A DNA stretch of 64,000 nt, from contig JAQGDQ010000045.1 in assembly GCA_030141605.1 (NCBI GenBank), positions 806,001 to 870,000 on the forward strand, written 5' to 3'. Source of the DNA: Tubiluchus corallicola (Eukaryota; Priapulida; Priapulimorpha; Priapulimorphida; Tubiluchidae). The notes below the pieces were generated by a model. That model ran no database searches. It had not been told where the DNA came from and worked only from the letters and a program-made list of their open reading frames with translations. Below are positions 1-18,014 of the stretch, piece after piece (within the stretch, counting starts at the first letter, position 1; each line of letters opens with the position of its first letter). A program made the translations under genes and the position numbers.

Positions 1-126
1 CATAAAACGTGTACCATCTAAACAACACCGATTATATTTGAAAGCACAATTTTGATCTCGATTGTTAGTGTTTTAAACAAAGTTTTTTTAGTTCATTTAT
101 GTTTTTTCGTGAGGATATTAAAAAAG

Positions 127-9216
<9,090 letters not shown>

Positions 9217-10640
9217 AGAATTATACATCAGCAATGCTGTTGTTGTAATTTTATACAGATGATCTGATTTTTAGGGAATTTAGTCATGTGAATCCCCTTC
9301 AACATTGGATCACGCGTATGCATGCATGGTCATTGTCAAAGAATGCACCAGATGCCTAACTCCGTGCATAGTGATCGTGAAAAAGTTAAATCATGATTAT
9401 ACTGACCAAAATGGCTGTTTTCCATTATACTTGATACTGATTTTTTTGTTAAATTTTTGCTAATGGTATACTGTTATGTCACCAGATGAGATCCTGAAGT
9501 GTTTGCACACTGTATTTATTATCTTACCTGTCCTTAGTTCATAGCACTGCTGATCTCTGCAACTTATCTGCACATAACTGTTGCAGCAATAGTCATTAAT
9601 CTATTGTGTGTGTTATCTGCGTAATTCATATTTTGGATCGCAGCATGTAATGTTACATACATAAGCTTACGAGTAGTCGATTCATTACAGTGCTGAGTCA
9701 GAGTGGCTTTATATTAATAGATCACCTCATTATAGTCGGAGTGAGTCGTTACTTCTTCACTATTGTTGCACCAACAAGACTTTCACTAGTGTGGGAGCAT
9801 CGAGTTCAACTATGTAATGTATGTCTTTATAGTCAATGTGTATTTTTCACCTTCAGTAAAGCAATTCTTCTATAAGAGTGTGATACATAATCTTATACCA
9901 CTATGTATTTGAAACTGGGTTAGGTGCTGCCAAATGTTATTTCTACAGAAACTATAATTATAAACATTAACAACTATGTTAGAATGCTTTTAGTATCCTA
10001 TTATTGCAGTAAAGTAAGTGCAAGCATGCAGACTGTATTATAAACATTTGGTTGTGCATATTTATGGAACCGTAATTGTAGAATTCTTAAAGGTACTCTA
10101 GCTTATCTTAACTTTTTTTGTGGATGACAATATGTAAATAGTCCTAGTAATAGATATACGTGTATTACACATTGCTTGATAACATTTATCGTCAAAAAAG
10201 ATAGGGCATTACAGACTGGTGCTCCTTCAAGTTCACCATTACACTATGTGTATTATTATATTTCATGAAACTTTGACACCTGCTTAACTGACCATTAAAT
10301 AGGATGTGTCTTCCATTTTGTAAACTGTATGTTTGTTAATACTAGTTATTCTTATAAATAACGAAATGTATTATTACACGTGTCTCTTTTCTAAACTGTT
10401 TTATAACTTTATTAAAAATTTAATCAAAGAGTAATGTTTGTTATTTTTGTTGTTTTCCATGTGTATGTACATCTCACTACAATATGCTGACAAAAGCTCA
10501 CATGCTGGCCAGTGGTTACGAATGAACTGATATGAAGGTATCTCAATATAGAAAATCTAAAATTGCCAGATTACTTTTTGCTTCTCTTCTCCTAAAAGTT
10601 GGTGCCTCTGATCAAATTGTTGCTTATGCTATAAATCATA
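9217..10640. other. PLK1 3' UTR and downstream sequence
   Basis: No coding potential or recognisable repeat is seen. The first part should be the PLK1 3' UTR. Several AT-rich, ATTAAA-like hexamers occur around 10290-10420, but no single poly(A) site can be chosen from sequence alone. Confidence 0.4.
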
Positions 10641-10779
10641 ATTTTATGTGGGGTTTATTCTGCAAATCGTTAAATATTTGTGAGTTTCGATTTTTCATGT
10701 GAATTAAAAGACGACTCACAATCATGCACAGCACCGATAAAATTAGTTGGCCTGGACTTTGCAAGATATATATATATGT

Positions 10780-11220
10780 AAGATTCGAGGCTACAGCTTC
10801 GATGACGGCACCATTTGCGGCAATCTATACGTCAAACGAAAGGTCTCCAACTAGTGTTGTGCCATTGGTGGTTTATTTTTCGAATCGGGCCCACTGCGAG
10901 GAACGGGTGGCGAAAAACCTCAAAATGGCCATTTTTCGGTCGTTTTTTGCAAAACTCATATGTCTGAGACCTGAAGAACGGGAACGGGCCATGGATAGAT
11001 AGCCCGTTCAGCGGTGGGTGCCATAGGCATATTTAAAATTTCCGAGAGGGCCACGGCGTCCCGTAACGGGCGTTTTCCCGGGCCCAACTCGTGATTTTTT
11101 CGAAATTTTTGCCAAACAGCATGCGGAAAAAACGTTCTAGCGGTGCCTGGTGAAACTCCCGGAAGGAGATATATAGCTCTTTAGAAAGAGGAAGAACAGG
11201 GCTATACGATGATGTGGGCT
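10780..11220. repeat. GC-enriched block of unknown nature, probable repeat
   Basis: A block of roughly 450 bp with runs such as AATCGGGCCCACTGCGAGG and CGTTTTCCCGGGCCCAAC. It stands out sharply from the AT-rich surroundings. The plus strand is open at 10724-11002 (92 codons) but resembles no family I recognise, and no splice sites frame it. An old dispersed element or foreign insertion is more likely than a gene. Confidence 0.35.
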
Positions 11221-11558
11221 ATATTTTAGGACACATCCACCAAAAGGAGTACCGACGAGTTAATTAGATGTTCTATTTTCGGCAATTTTCGCTTAGAAAA
11301 CTGCTGACGCAAAGCCATTGTTCTGATGTCATCCATTATGCTCTGTCTATAATCTTATAACTTTAATTCAGTAAAAGCTGCTACTGGCTTTGCGTTATAA
11401 ATGAGGACTATGTAGGATGTTCGCGTATTTTTGATTAAACGTGTATTTATACGCAAAATTTTTTGCGGGGCCTTTGCTAGTCACATAATTATTAGCTTAA
11501 TTCAGCAATTTTTTTCAATTTCTATATGGACTTGTGCTGAGAAACACTTCCGATACTA

Positions 11559-12451
11559 CAGTAAAACCTCGTTATAACGCTAGGTCTAGGACACCAGTAA
11601 ATATGGCACTATAGCGGGGTTGGCGGTAAGACGAGGTTCATATAATACGAAAGCCATTCCAGTCTGAAATCTCTATTTTGTTTCCTAGTTAATTTTAATA
11701 TGTGATAAATAGTATAATGTTATTATACCTACAAGAATACATGTGTTATATACTGTATATTTTGGTGTAGTTCTACAATGGTACATCGTAAAATTTTACT
11801 TAACACAACGTGGAGAAGCAATGTTGTGAAATACTGGTTAATTAGTCTACTGGTGATAAGAAAAAATATGCAGCCTTGTGACCCATCCACGCTTCCAATG
11901 TAACATTACTGGACAATTAAGACTATAAATAGCCGCCCCATATAACTTGACCTTGAGCTTTTACAGCTGTGATATTCACATCAGTTCAGTACTGAAGCTT
12001 AGCTACACAACTCTTGCACTCTTAAAATGTATGTTGCTTGTTCAAAACCTCAACATTAATTTTCATACAGTCATCTGCAACAAGACTAAACCTTAATTTA
12101 AACACCATAACTGTTTTTCTGTTTAGAAGTTATTGTTTTTACAAAGTGACTGTTTTTTACAACACAATAGCTGTTTTTCAACAGAAATTCATTGTGCTTT
12201 TATCTTGGCTGACATTATAAGAGGTTGATTTATTATTATGTAAAATGGACTTTTGGCATGGCAGATACGTTGGCAGATGGCTGTAGGTGAGGTTGGCCAT
12301 ATTCCCTATACTTAATTTATTATAGAAATCGGGATAGGGCAAGAACTACTATACAACGTGTATACGTATAGTAGTCCTTGGGATAGGGCAATAATTGGCA
12401 TTATGGCGAGGCTGGCATTATAACGGTGGGCGGTACAATTACGTTCGACTG
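11559..12451. mobile_element. Non-autonomous pogo/Tigger-like DNA transposon
   Basis: The left end CAGTAAAACCTCGTTATAAC is preceded by TA. The right end, read on the minus strand, begins CAGTCGAACGTAATTG and is also flanked by TA (12452-12453), the TA target duplication of Tc1/mariner-pogo elements. Sequences just inside both ends keep related 'TATAACG / GGCGAGG' modules. No transposase ORF is present in the 893 bp, so it must have moved in trans. The superfamily call rests on the resemblance of the termini and is an inference. Confidence 0.6.
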
Positions 12452-12854
12452 TATTTGCAGTTAACAGAATGTTTACACTAAATGTTTACAGAAAATTGGC
12501 TATTATCCTCATGAGTATACACTGAGTTTGTACAAGTAAAGCAGTGCAACATAGGTAATAAAATGTTCATTTAATTTGAAATTCATCCAAGTAAAATATT
12601 GTGTAACTTTTTCAATAGATCACAGCTGTGATAAAGCAGGCCTACATTGGGTCATAAAAACATCAACTGGCTATTACCGCATTGCTAGAATTAAGGTTAG
12701 CAAGCAATCAACTCTTTCTTTTCATTATCAGTGCACCAAAAGGCAAAACATGTACATGCAAATTATTCAGTTTAGATCTCTTTTGCATACATATTTGATA
12801 AAAAGGCCAAAATAACGAAACTGATATTATAAAAAAAATACACATTTGAGGTAA

Positions 12855-14378
12855 TTAAGTGATATTTTCCATTGCAACAGTGTGTTCAGCTTCTATGTAA
12901 AATGGTCCATCCATATAATAAGCCTTTAACTTTAAATAGTCTACCACACCAAATGTCTCTTCAACAGTTGGAGACTCTATCAGTGCTTTGATAATTTCAT
13001 ACTTTGCCTCTTTTCCATCTTTAGTGTTTTCTGTATTTCGGTCTACTATATATTCTATGAATCCAGGAAGAGTTTTCAAAGCCCGTTGCCCAAAGGGTGT
13101 TAATGCCAAAGCCTTGAATACAGACAAAGCAGAGCAGCGAATATCTACAAATGGTTGCTTAATAATATCAGCAATCTTATGTACCATATCTGGCATGAAT
13201 TTATTAAGCCATGATTCAGCTAAACTTAAAATTTCTTCATTCTGTTCAGAAACTTCAATGGTTAGTAAAACTGAAGCTGTATGCATTGCTCGGACTCTCA
13301 AATCTGAAGGTGCATTAGCTATTACTGCACCAATGTCATGCAGACCACCATCAAGTTTCTTGCCTTGCTTGGCTAATGCCAGCTTTCCTTCAACAGTACT
13401 ACCAATTATGCCAACTGTATCAATAGCTAAACCTTGTGTTATGGTGTCCTCTGACTTTAGATGTTTGAAAAGGAGATCTATAAATGACTTGTGCTGTGTA
13501 CAAACTTCTTTTGGGCGAAACCTTCCAAGATTTCCAAAGAACTTAATCAACCCAGGCACCAAAAAATTGGCAAGTGGGTCAATTTGCACACTAGTCAACA
13601 TTTCTTCCAGCTTTTGAGTAATTTGATGTTGTTCCAGATATAAAAGGCCGTGCTCTTTCAAAGCAAAATCGGTCAGCAAATCAAGTGCATTCAATTGAAC
13701 TAGCACATCATCTTTGTAAATTTCATCAAAAAGTTGCTGGAAAAAGCCAGCATTGCTGACTAGCTCAAACTGCTTTGATCCTTGAGATGAAATATGAATC
13801 ATCAGCTCTAGCACTCGATATCTCAATGTATCATTTCTTTCTTCTACTCGCGTGAGTGTATTAAGTATAGCATTCGAAAATATTACATTCAGACCAGTTG
13901 GCTCAAGAGTGAGTGATTTAAGGGCTTTGCCAGCCTCTTTAGACACTGACATATTGTCATCGCCAAGAAGATTAACAGTTAGCAACAGGAGATCCAAGTG
14001 ATTGGAAATGAGAGCTGAAGCTGTTGAATCAGCACAGCAACGATTTACCTGTTTTAAACTTAGAATTTTCACATTTGAATTAGGATGACATAAACCCCTT
14101 GAGAGCTCTGTAACGAAATTCAGTGCAAGCACGTTTGGTTCCAAAACGTCCAGCAATCTTTGTAAAATTTCACAACATAATTCGATTTGCTCAATTTCAC
14201 TAGAATTTAAACAATCAAAGACTTTATCGATTTGTAAATCATGAACACAACCTGACAGCACAGACGGGTGCACTGAAAACAAAGCCGTTTTTAGATCTTG
14301 AAGCACTGCAATGGTTTCTTGAATATCCGTAATATTTAATTTTACAAACAAGTTCGTGATTTCTCTGCAACTCGCCAT
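12855..14378 (-). CDS. PSMD5: 26S proteasome non-ATPase regulatory subunit 5 (S5b)
   Basis: A HEAT/ARM-repeat chaperone that binds the base ATPase PSMC2 and helps assemble, and restrains, the 19S regulatory particle. One uninterrupted exon encodes 507 aa from MASCREITNLF (human 504 aa). Diagnostic matches include KFFGNLGRF, AIDTVGIIGSTVEGK, PGFIEYIVDRNTE and the C-terminal stretch LKAYYMDGPFYIEAE, which corresponds to the human LRTYLSEGPYYVKP region. The frame is open to an earlier ATG at 14429, which would add 17 residues; the ATG at 14378 was preferred because it gives the family length. The gene lacks the introns known in vertebrate PSMD5, so either the lineage lost them or this is an intact retrocopy. 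No frame breaks are present and the gene faces PLK1 tail to tail. Confidence 0.93.
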   Translation of the reverse strand: MASCREITNLFVKLNITDIQETIAVLQDLKTALFSVHPSVLSGCVHDLQIDKVFDCLNSSEIEQIELCCEILQRLLDVLEPNVLALNFVTELSRGLCHPNSNVKILSLKQVNRCCADSTASALISNHLDLLLLTVNLLGDDNMSVSKEAGKALKSLTLEPTGLNVIFSNAILNTLTRVEERNDTLRYRVLELMIHISSQGSKQFELVSNAGFFQQLFDEIYKDDVLVQLNALDLLTDFALKEHGLLYLEQHQITQKLEEMLTSVQIDPLANFLVPGLIKFFGNLGRFRPKEVCTQHKSFIDLLFKHLKSEDTITQGLAIDTVGIIGSTVEGKLALAKQGKKLDGGLHDIGAVIANAPSDLRVRAMHTASVLLTIEVSEQNEEILSLAESWLNKFMPDMVHKIADIIKQPFVDIRCSALSVFKALALTPFGQRALKTLPGFIEYIVDRNTENTKDGKEAKYEIIKALIESPTVEETFGVVDYLKLKAYYMDGPFYIEAEHTVAMENIT

Positions 14379-15528
14379 ATTTTCAGCTTTCACCGCTCTA
14401 CGGTACCAACTACACAAGGAAAAACGCACCGCTCATTTAATATAGTTCATTTCAGTGCGTTTTTTCAATTTTTAAATTTAGATGCGTGTAAACCGGTAAA
14501 CATTGTAAAAATGTAAAAGAAAATTATTAAGATTCTGGAATATTTGTTGAATGTTATTGTTTTTCCGCTCTTACTACGATTTCGAATAAAAAATACAGTA
14601 CAAGGCACATCTAAATCGCACTTTCTTGATGTTCATGGTTAATGGTCACTATACGTACTATGCCTTGGTTGAGTCTGCTACAAATCACCAAACTCAGCAC
14701 TCACAAGGCATAATGTAATTACTGTATTACCAAGGAACATTAACTTCTGGTGTCATAATACCTGAACTTCCAGACTATCTTCTAGTTTCTGTTATATCTA
14801 ACCAGGGCTCTTACAATGGCTCCATGTTGTAGTAAAAAATTGTAATAAAATACAAAATAGGAGAGTGCAAACCCACGCAGTGAACCACTTTTCCTTTTAA
14901 GCTACTACTGAATGTGAACTTAATGAAGTTTAAAAGCTTGTTTTCTTCAACACAATTTATACCATAAATGATGAGACTGGTAAGTGGCAATGATAAATGG
15001 AATGCAAATAGAAAAATAATAATAATTATAAATAAATGCACTCATATGTGTGTGCATAATAAATAATTCATTTTATTATAATTTAACCATGCAGTAGTTA
15101 AATTATGCATAGCATTAGAACTAGTTTTATGGACAATACATATATACGTGAGATCATTTTCAATTTTTAGAAAACTATTTTGATGGCAAATCCAATAGTA
15201 GTTCAGTTCACCATTTCTTTTACTATGAATTGCGATAAGAGAATGTGTTAAATAAACCTTTATTATTAAGTTAACATGCATTTCAAGTGCGTATGTACTG
15301 TACATCAATATTACCTTTGCGTAGCAACACTATAATCAATAGCTAAGAGTTTTGTGCAGTATAAATTTTTTTCAAGTTTCTAGTGGTTCTCTATGTGTGA
15401 GTTGCTTCACAGTTATTGTTAAACATAAATACGTATGTGTGATTGGAATCACTTTAATAAATATCTCTGTTACTACATAATTAAACTCACGACTATTTCA
15501 GTATTAAACAATATTATAAATTTAATGT
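14379..15528. other. PSMD5 upstream region and PIGV 3' UTR
   Basis: No gene found. Minus-strand AATAAA-type signals appear as TTTATT on the plus strand near 15070 and 15260 and could end PIGV transcripts. At 14670-14735 the 9-mer TATGCCTTG recurs inverted as CAAGGCATA about 45 bp away, a small hairpin upstream of PSMD5. Confidence 0.4.
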
Positions 15529-16884
15529 TTAGGTCCAGGGCAAAAAATTACAATGCATTCCAGTCCCGATGACAAAATATGAAAAAAAGTAAAGTAACAT
15601 AAATTTCTGTGAAGTGTTTGAATTATGATACACACTTTTAAGCATAGTCTTGATTGATGGAAGTATTTCATTTGTATCCCTTTTCATATGTCTTAAGCAT
15701 TCTGAAAAATAGTCAGCAGTAAACCAATAGAACACTGGTGTAGATGAGCATAAAAATCTAGTTCCAACTTGGATGTGCATTACTAAAATAACAACCACAA
15801 CTAAAAAAGAAGTATGGACAACATAAACAAAATTTTTTCCACTAAAAAATCCTGTACAGTCTGTTCCACTTATATGTACCAAACCCAGCTTAATACAATA
15901 ACAGAAATTTTTAGCAAAGTACCGATAAATTAATTTCAACATTATATAAACAATAGGAGAAGCTAATAAAAAGTTGGGAATTTGTCTTGGTGTATAATAA
16001 GTTAGAAAACCTACATTCCAGTAATGACTTTGGATATAAGAATAAGATAAAGGAAAGGTCTTATTACACCATGGTGGTCGTTCGCTTCCTACTTGTCGTA
16101 ACATTCTGTTTTTAGCATAAACTTGCAAATGTACAGGGATTTCAGTAACTTTCTCGAGATCACAATATAGGTGATAGGCATAATACTGATAGCACAAAAA
16201 CGGAGCAACGCCCACAAACATGTAGGCCACAGTGCATGGAAATAACTCCAAAAATATCCACACAACATTTTTGGTTTTCAGCACGAATTCTTGATAGAAT
16301 AGCTGTAGCTGCTTGTAACATATAAAGCCCAGCGACACCAACCCATTAGATCTTGTTGCTGTACTTAAGCCAAACAAAACTGCCGATGTTTTGATCCAGT
16401 TTTTTTCTAATGTCAACATTCCCGTGAATGTCAAAAGTGCAAATAATGTTTCAGAATAGCAAGCACTGAAGAAAATGCTTGCTGGATTAAAACAGTACAG
16501 AGCAGTTGCAAAATATGCTAACCATTCATTTGACAACACAGTCTTGCTCAGGTGATAAAAACTAACTGCTGACAACACAAACATCATCATATTAACCACT
16601 ACCCCTGTTAGCAATAATGCAAATTGGTAACTCAATATACCAGCTGTAAGGATGTGCAGGGTTGATGCAAAAAATCTTACTGTAAAAGGATATAAAGGAA
16701 AAAATGCCAAACAATTTTCAAATGTATAACCATGCTCTGCAATATGCAAGAAGTACACAGCATCCCATTTTTTAAAACCTCCTAGAAGAATTGCTGTCAT
16801 CCAATCAAGCAGTAGCACTGGCCCATCAGCCATGGGTGGATTGAAAACGCCAGCATCGTGATCTGGAACAATGTTGAATATCAC
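15529..16884 (-). CDS. PIGV: GPI mannosyltransferase 2, 5' end missing
   Basis: ER multipass enzyme adding the second (alpha-1,6) mannose to the GPI anchor precursor. The single exon encodes 451 residues (human 493). It shows PDHDAGVFNPP, the lumenal-loop WD motif in KKWDAVYFLHIAEHGY (the Trp-Asp pair reported as essential in the family), YSETLFALLTF, RSNGLVSLGF, PPWC, YSYIQSHYWNVGFLTYY, HIQVGTRFLCSSTPVFYW and the exact family C-terminus HCNFLPWT. Hydrophobic segments run throughout. The exon opens right after a 3' splice site (TTGTAG, then GTGATATTC), so about 20-25 N-terminal residues should come from another exon or be absent. The first in-frame Met is residue 18 of the exon. No matching exon was found in the 92 bp before TMEM242. 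Confidence 0.9.
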   Translation of the reverse strand: MIFNIVPDHDAGVFNPPMADGPVLLLDWMTAILLGGFKKWDAVYFLHIAEHGYTFENCLAFFPLYPFTVRFFASTLHILTAGILSYQFALLLTGVVVNMMMFVLSAVSFYHLSKTVLSNEWLAYFATALYCFNPASIFFSACYSETLFALLTFTGMLTLEKNWIKTSAVLFGLSTATRSNGLVSLGFICYKQLQLFYQEFVLKTKNVVWIFLELFPCTVAYMFVGVAPFLCYQYYAYHLYCDLEKVTEIPVHLQVYAKNRMLRQVGSERPPWCNKTFPLSYSYIQSHYWNVGFLTYYTPRQIPNFLLASPIVYIMLKLIYRYFAKNFCYCIKLGLVHISGTDCTGFFSGKNFVYVVHTSFLVVVVILVMHIQVGTRFLCSSTPVFYWFTADYFSECLRHMKRDTNEILPSIKTMLKSVYHNSNTSQKFMLLYFFSYFVIGTGMHCNFLPWT

Positions 16885-16976
16885 CTACAACATAAAATAA
16901 ATCATAGTTTGTCTCAGCACTTCCATGATTTAAACACGGGATTAATTCACAGGCTATTACAGGCTATTAACAAAGA
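16885..16976 (-). promoter_or_regulatory. 92-bp TMEM242-PIGV intercistronic segment
   Basis: Contains a doubled 'ACAGGCTATT' motif and ends in a 3' splice site directly at the PIGV exon. There is no AATAAA for TMEM242. The layout resembles an operon spacer served by trans-splicing, or a nested gene in a PIGV intron; the sequence does not decide. Confidence 0.35.
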
Positions 16977-17420
16977 TTATTCATCCCTTTTGCGAGAATT
17001 AGGCTCCTGAGACAAAAATTCAAATAGTTCTCGGAAGCTGCTAAATTCCGTCCTGCCTTGTGGTTCTTTGCGAGGAATCCGCGGCACGAAAGACTGCATC
17101 TTTTCTCGGAATTCATCCAAGTTCCTCACGCCCATTAGTAACCAGGTGCAACAGCACACAGCAGATACCCCGCAAACTGAGTATAAAGTTCCCCACCCCA
17201 AAGCTCGCATTGCCAATGATGATCCTGATTCAGTCATTTCTTTGGACCCAAGAAATCCCTGGGAAAACATTTTGGGATCTTTTTTCTTGGCCAATGCAAC
17301 AGCAAATGCAAACCCTCCAAATACTGACATTCCTGCTATTGATGACAGAAAAACAACACGTTTTAGTCTTTCTTGGCTAGATTTCTGCCCATCACTCAAT
17401 GTATTGCCTGACTGAGACAT
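16977..17420 (-). CDS. TMEM242: Transmembrane protein 242
   Basis: Small inner-mitochondrial-membrane protein that acts with TMEM70 in ATP synthase c-ring assembly and is linked to complex I assembly (established for the human protein). One exon, 147 aa (human 141). Two hydrophobic segments sit at about residues 23-44 and 78-98. The family core LAKKKDPKMF and ESGSSLAMRALGWGTLYSVCGV, then the region after DEFREKMQSFVPRIP, match well. The C-terminal tail is Ser/Glu-rich and longer than in mammals. The ATG at 17420 is preceded by a splice acceptor (TTTTATATAG, then GT-ATG), so the 5' UTR is spliced in cis or carries a trans-spliced leader. It lies directly upstream of PIGV on the same strand. 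Confidence 0.9.
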   Translation of the reverse strand: MSQSGNTLSDGQKSSQERLKRVVFLSSIAGMSVFGGFAFAVALAKKKDPKMFSQGFLGSKEMTESGSSLAMRALGWGTLYSVCGVSAVCCCTWLLMGVRNLDEFREKMQSFVPRIPRKEPQGRTEFSSFRELFEFLSQEPNSRKRDE

Positions 17421-17737
17421 ACCTATATAAAATAAAATACAAAGCACGGTTAAATTTAATGGAATACCACTGTGATTCTTAGTGCTTATCCTGTAGAACA
17501 AACAAATTTATCACCGCGAGTTGTACTACAGTTAAACTAAAATTAAAAGCCTAGACTTACTGAGTAATTGTCTGGAATTTTTCTCTTATTTGTGAAATTG
17601 CCCTGTCTGGAACATAGTGCAGCTTTTGCCAAGGGAGTTTTTACTCCTTGTACCCTCAAATCAGGATACATTATGAATTAAAATGTTATTTAAAATTATT
17701 TCTAATAAGAAGCAGAGACAAAAGACTATAATACCAG

Positions 17738-18014
17738 ATATATCAGATACCATGACCTGGAAAGAGAACGCAGCAGACATAAAATAAAAAAACGATGAAA
17801 GGCTTTGTCAGTACTGTCACAACAATAGCTCAAAATTAGCAGAAAATGAATTAGATTACCTTTTTATCTGTCCTTTGTACGAATATATTAGACAAAAATA
17901 TAAGCATAAAATATATAATCTATCTTTTCAAAAAAGTAACGTGTACACATTAATTTTGCCTTTTTCAAAATACAAACATATAAGACCTTATTTACTTTGG
18001 AAACTACTTAAATG
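17738..18014 (+). pseudogene. 5'-truncated non-LTR retroelement C-terminal fragment
   Basis: An open stretch ending in TGA at 18012 reads ERLCQYCHNN, then ENELDYLFICPLYEYIRQKY and RPYLLWKLLK. This is the C-x2-C...(H/Y)-x4-C zinc-finger-like tail found after the reverse transcriptase of many invertebrate non-LTR elements. Upstream it decays into stops. It belongs to a different family from the fragment at 701-1340. Confidence 0.5.

Noticed and set aside
52-126. N-terminal extension of PLK1
   Set aside because: The frame is open upstream but only from a TTG; the conserved N-terminus starts at the ATG at 127.
12988-13617. 209-codon plus-strand open frame
   Set aside because: Lies exactly antisense to PSMD5, whose protein is clearly conserved; Cys/Ser-rich shadow frame.
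17060-17415. Two plus-strand frames of 106-115 codons
   Set aside because: Antisense shadows of TMEM242.
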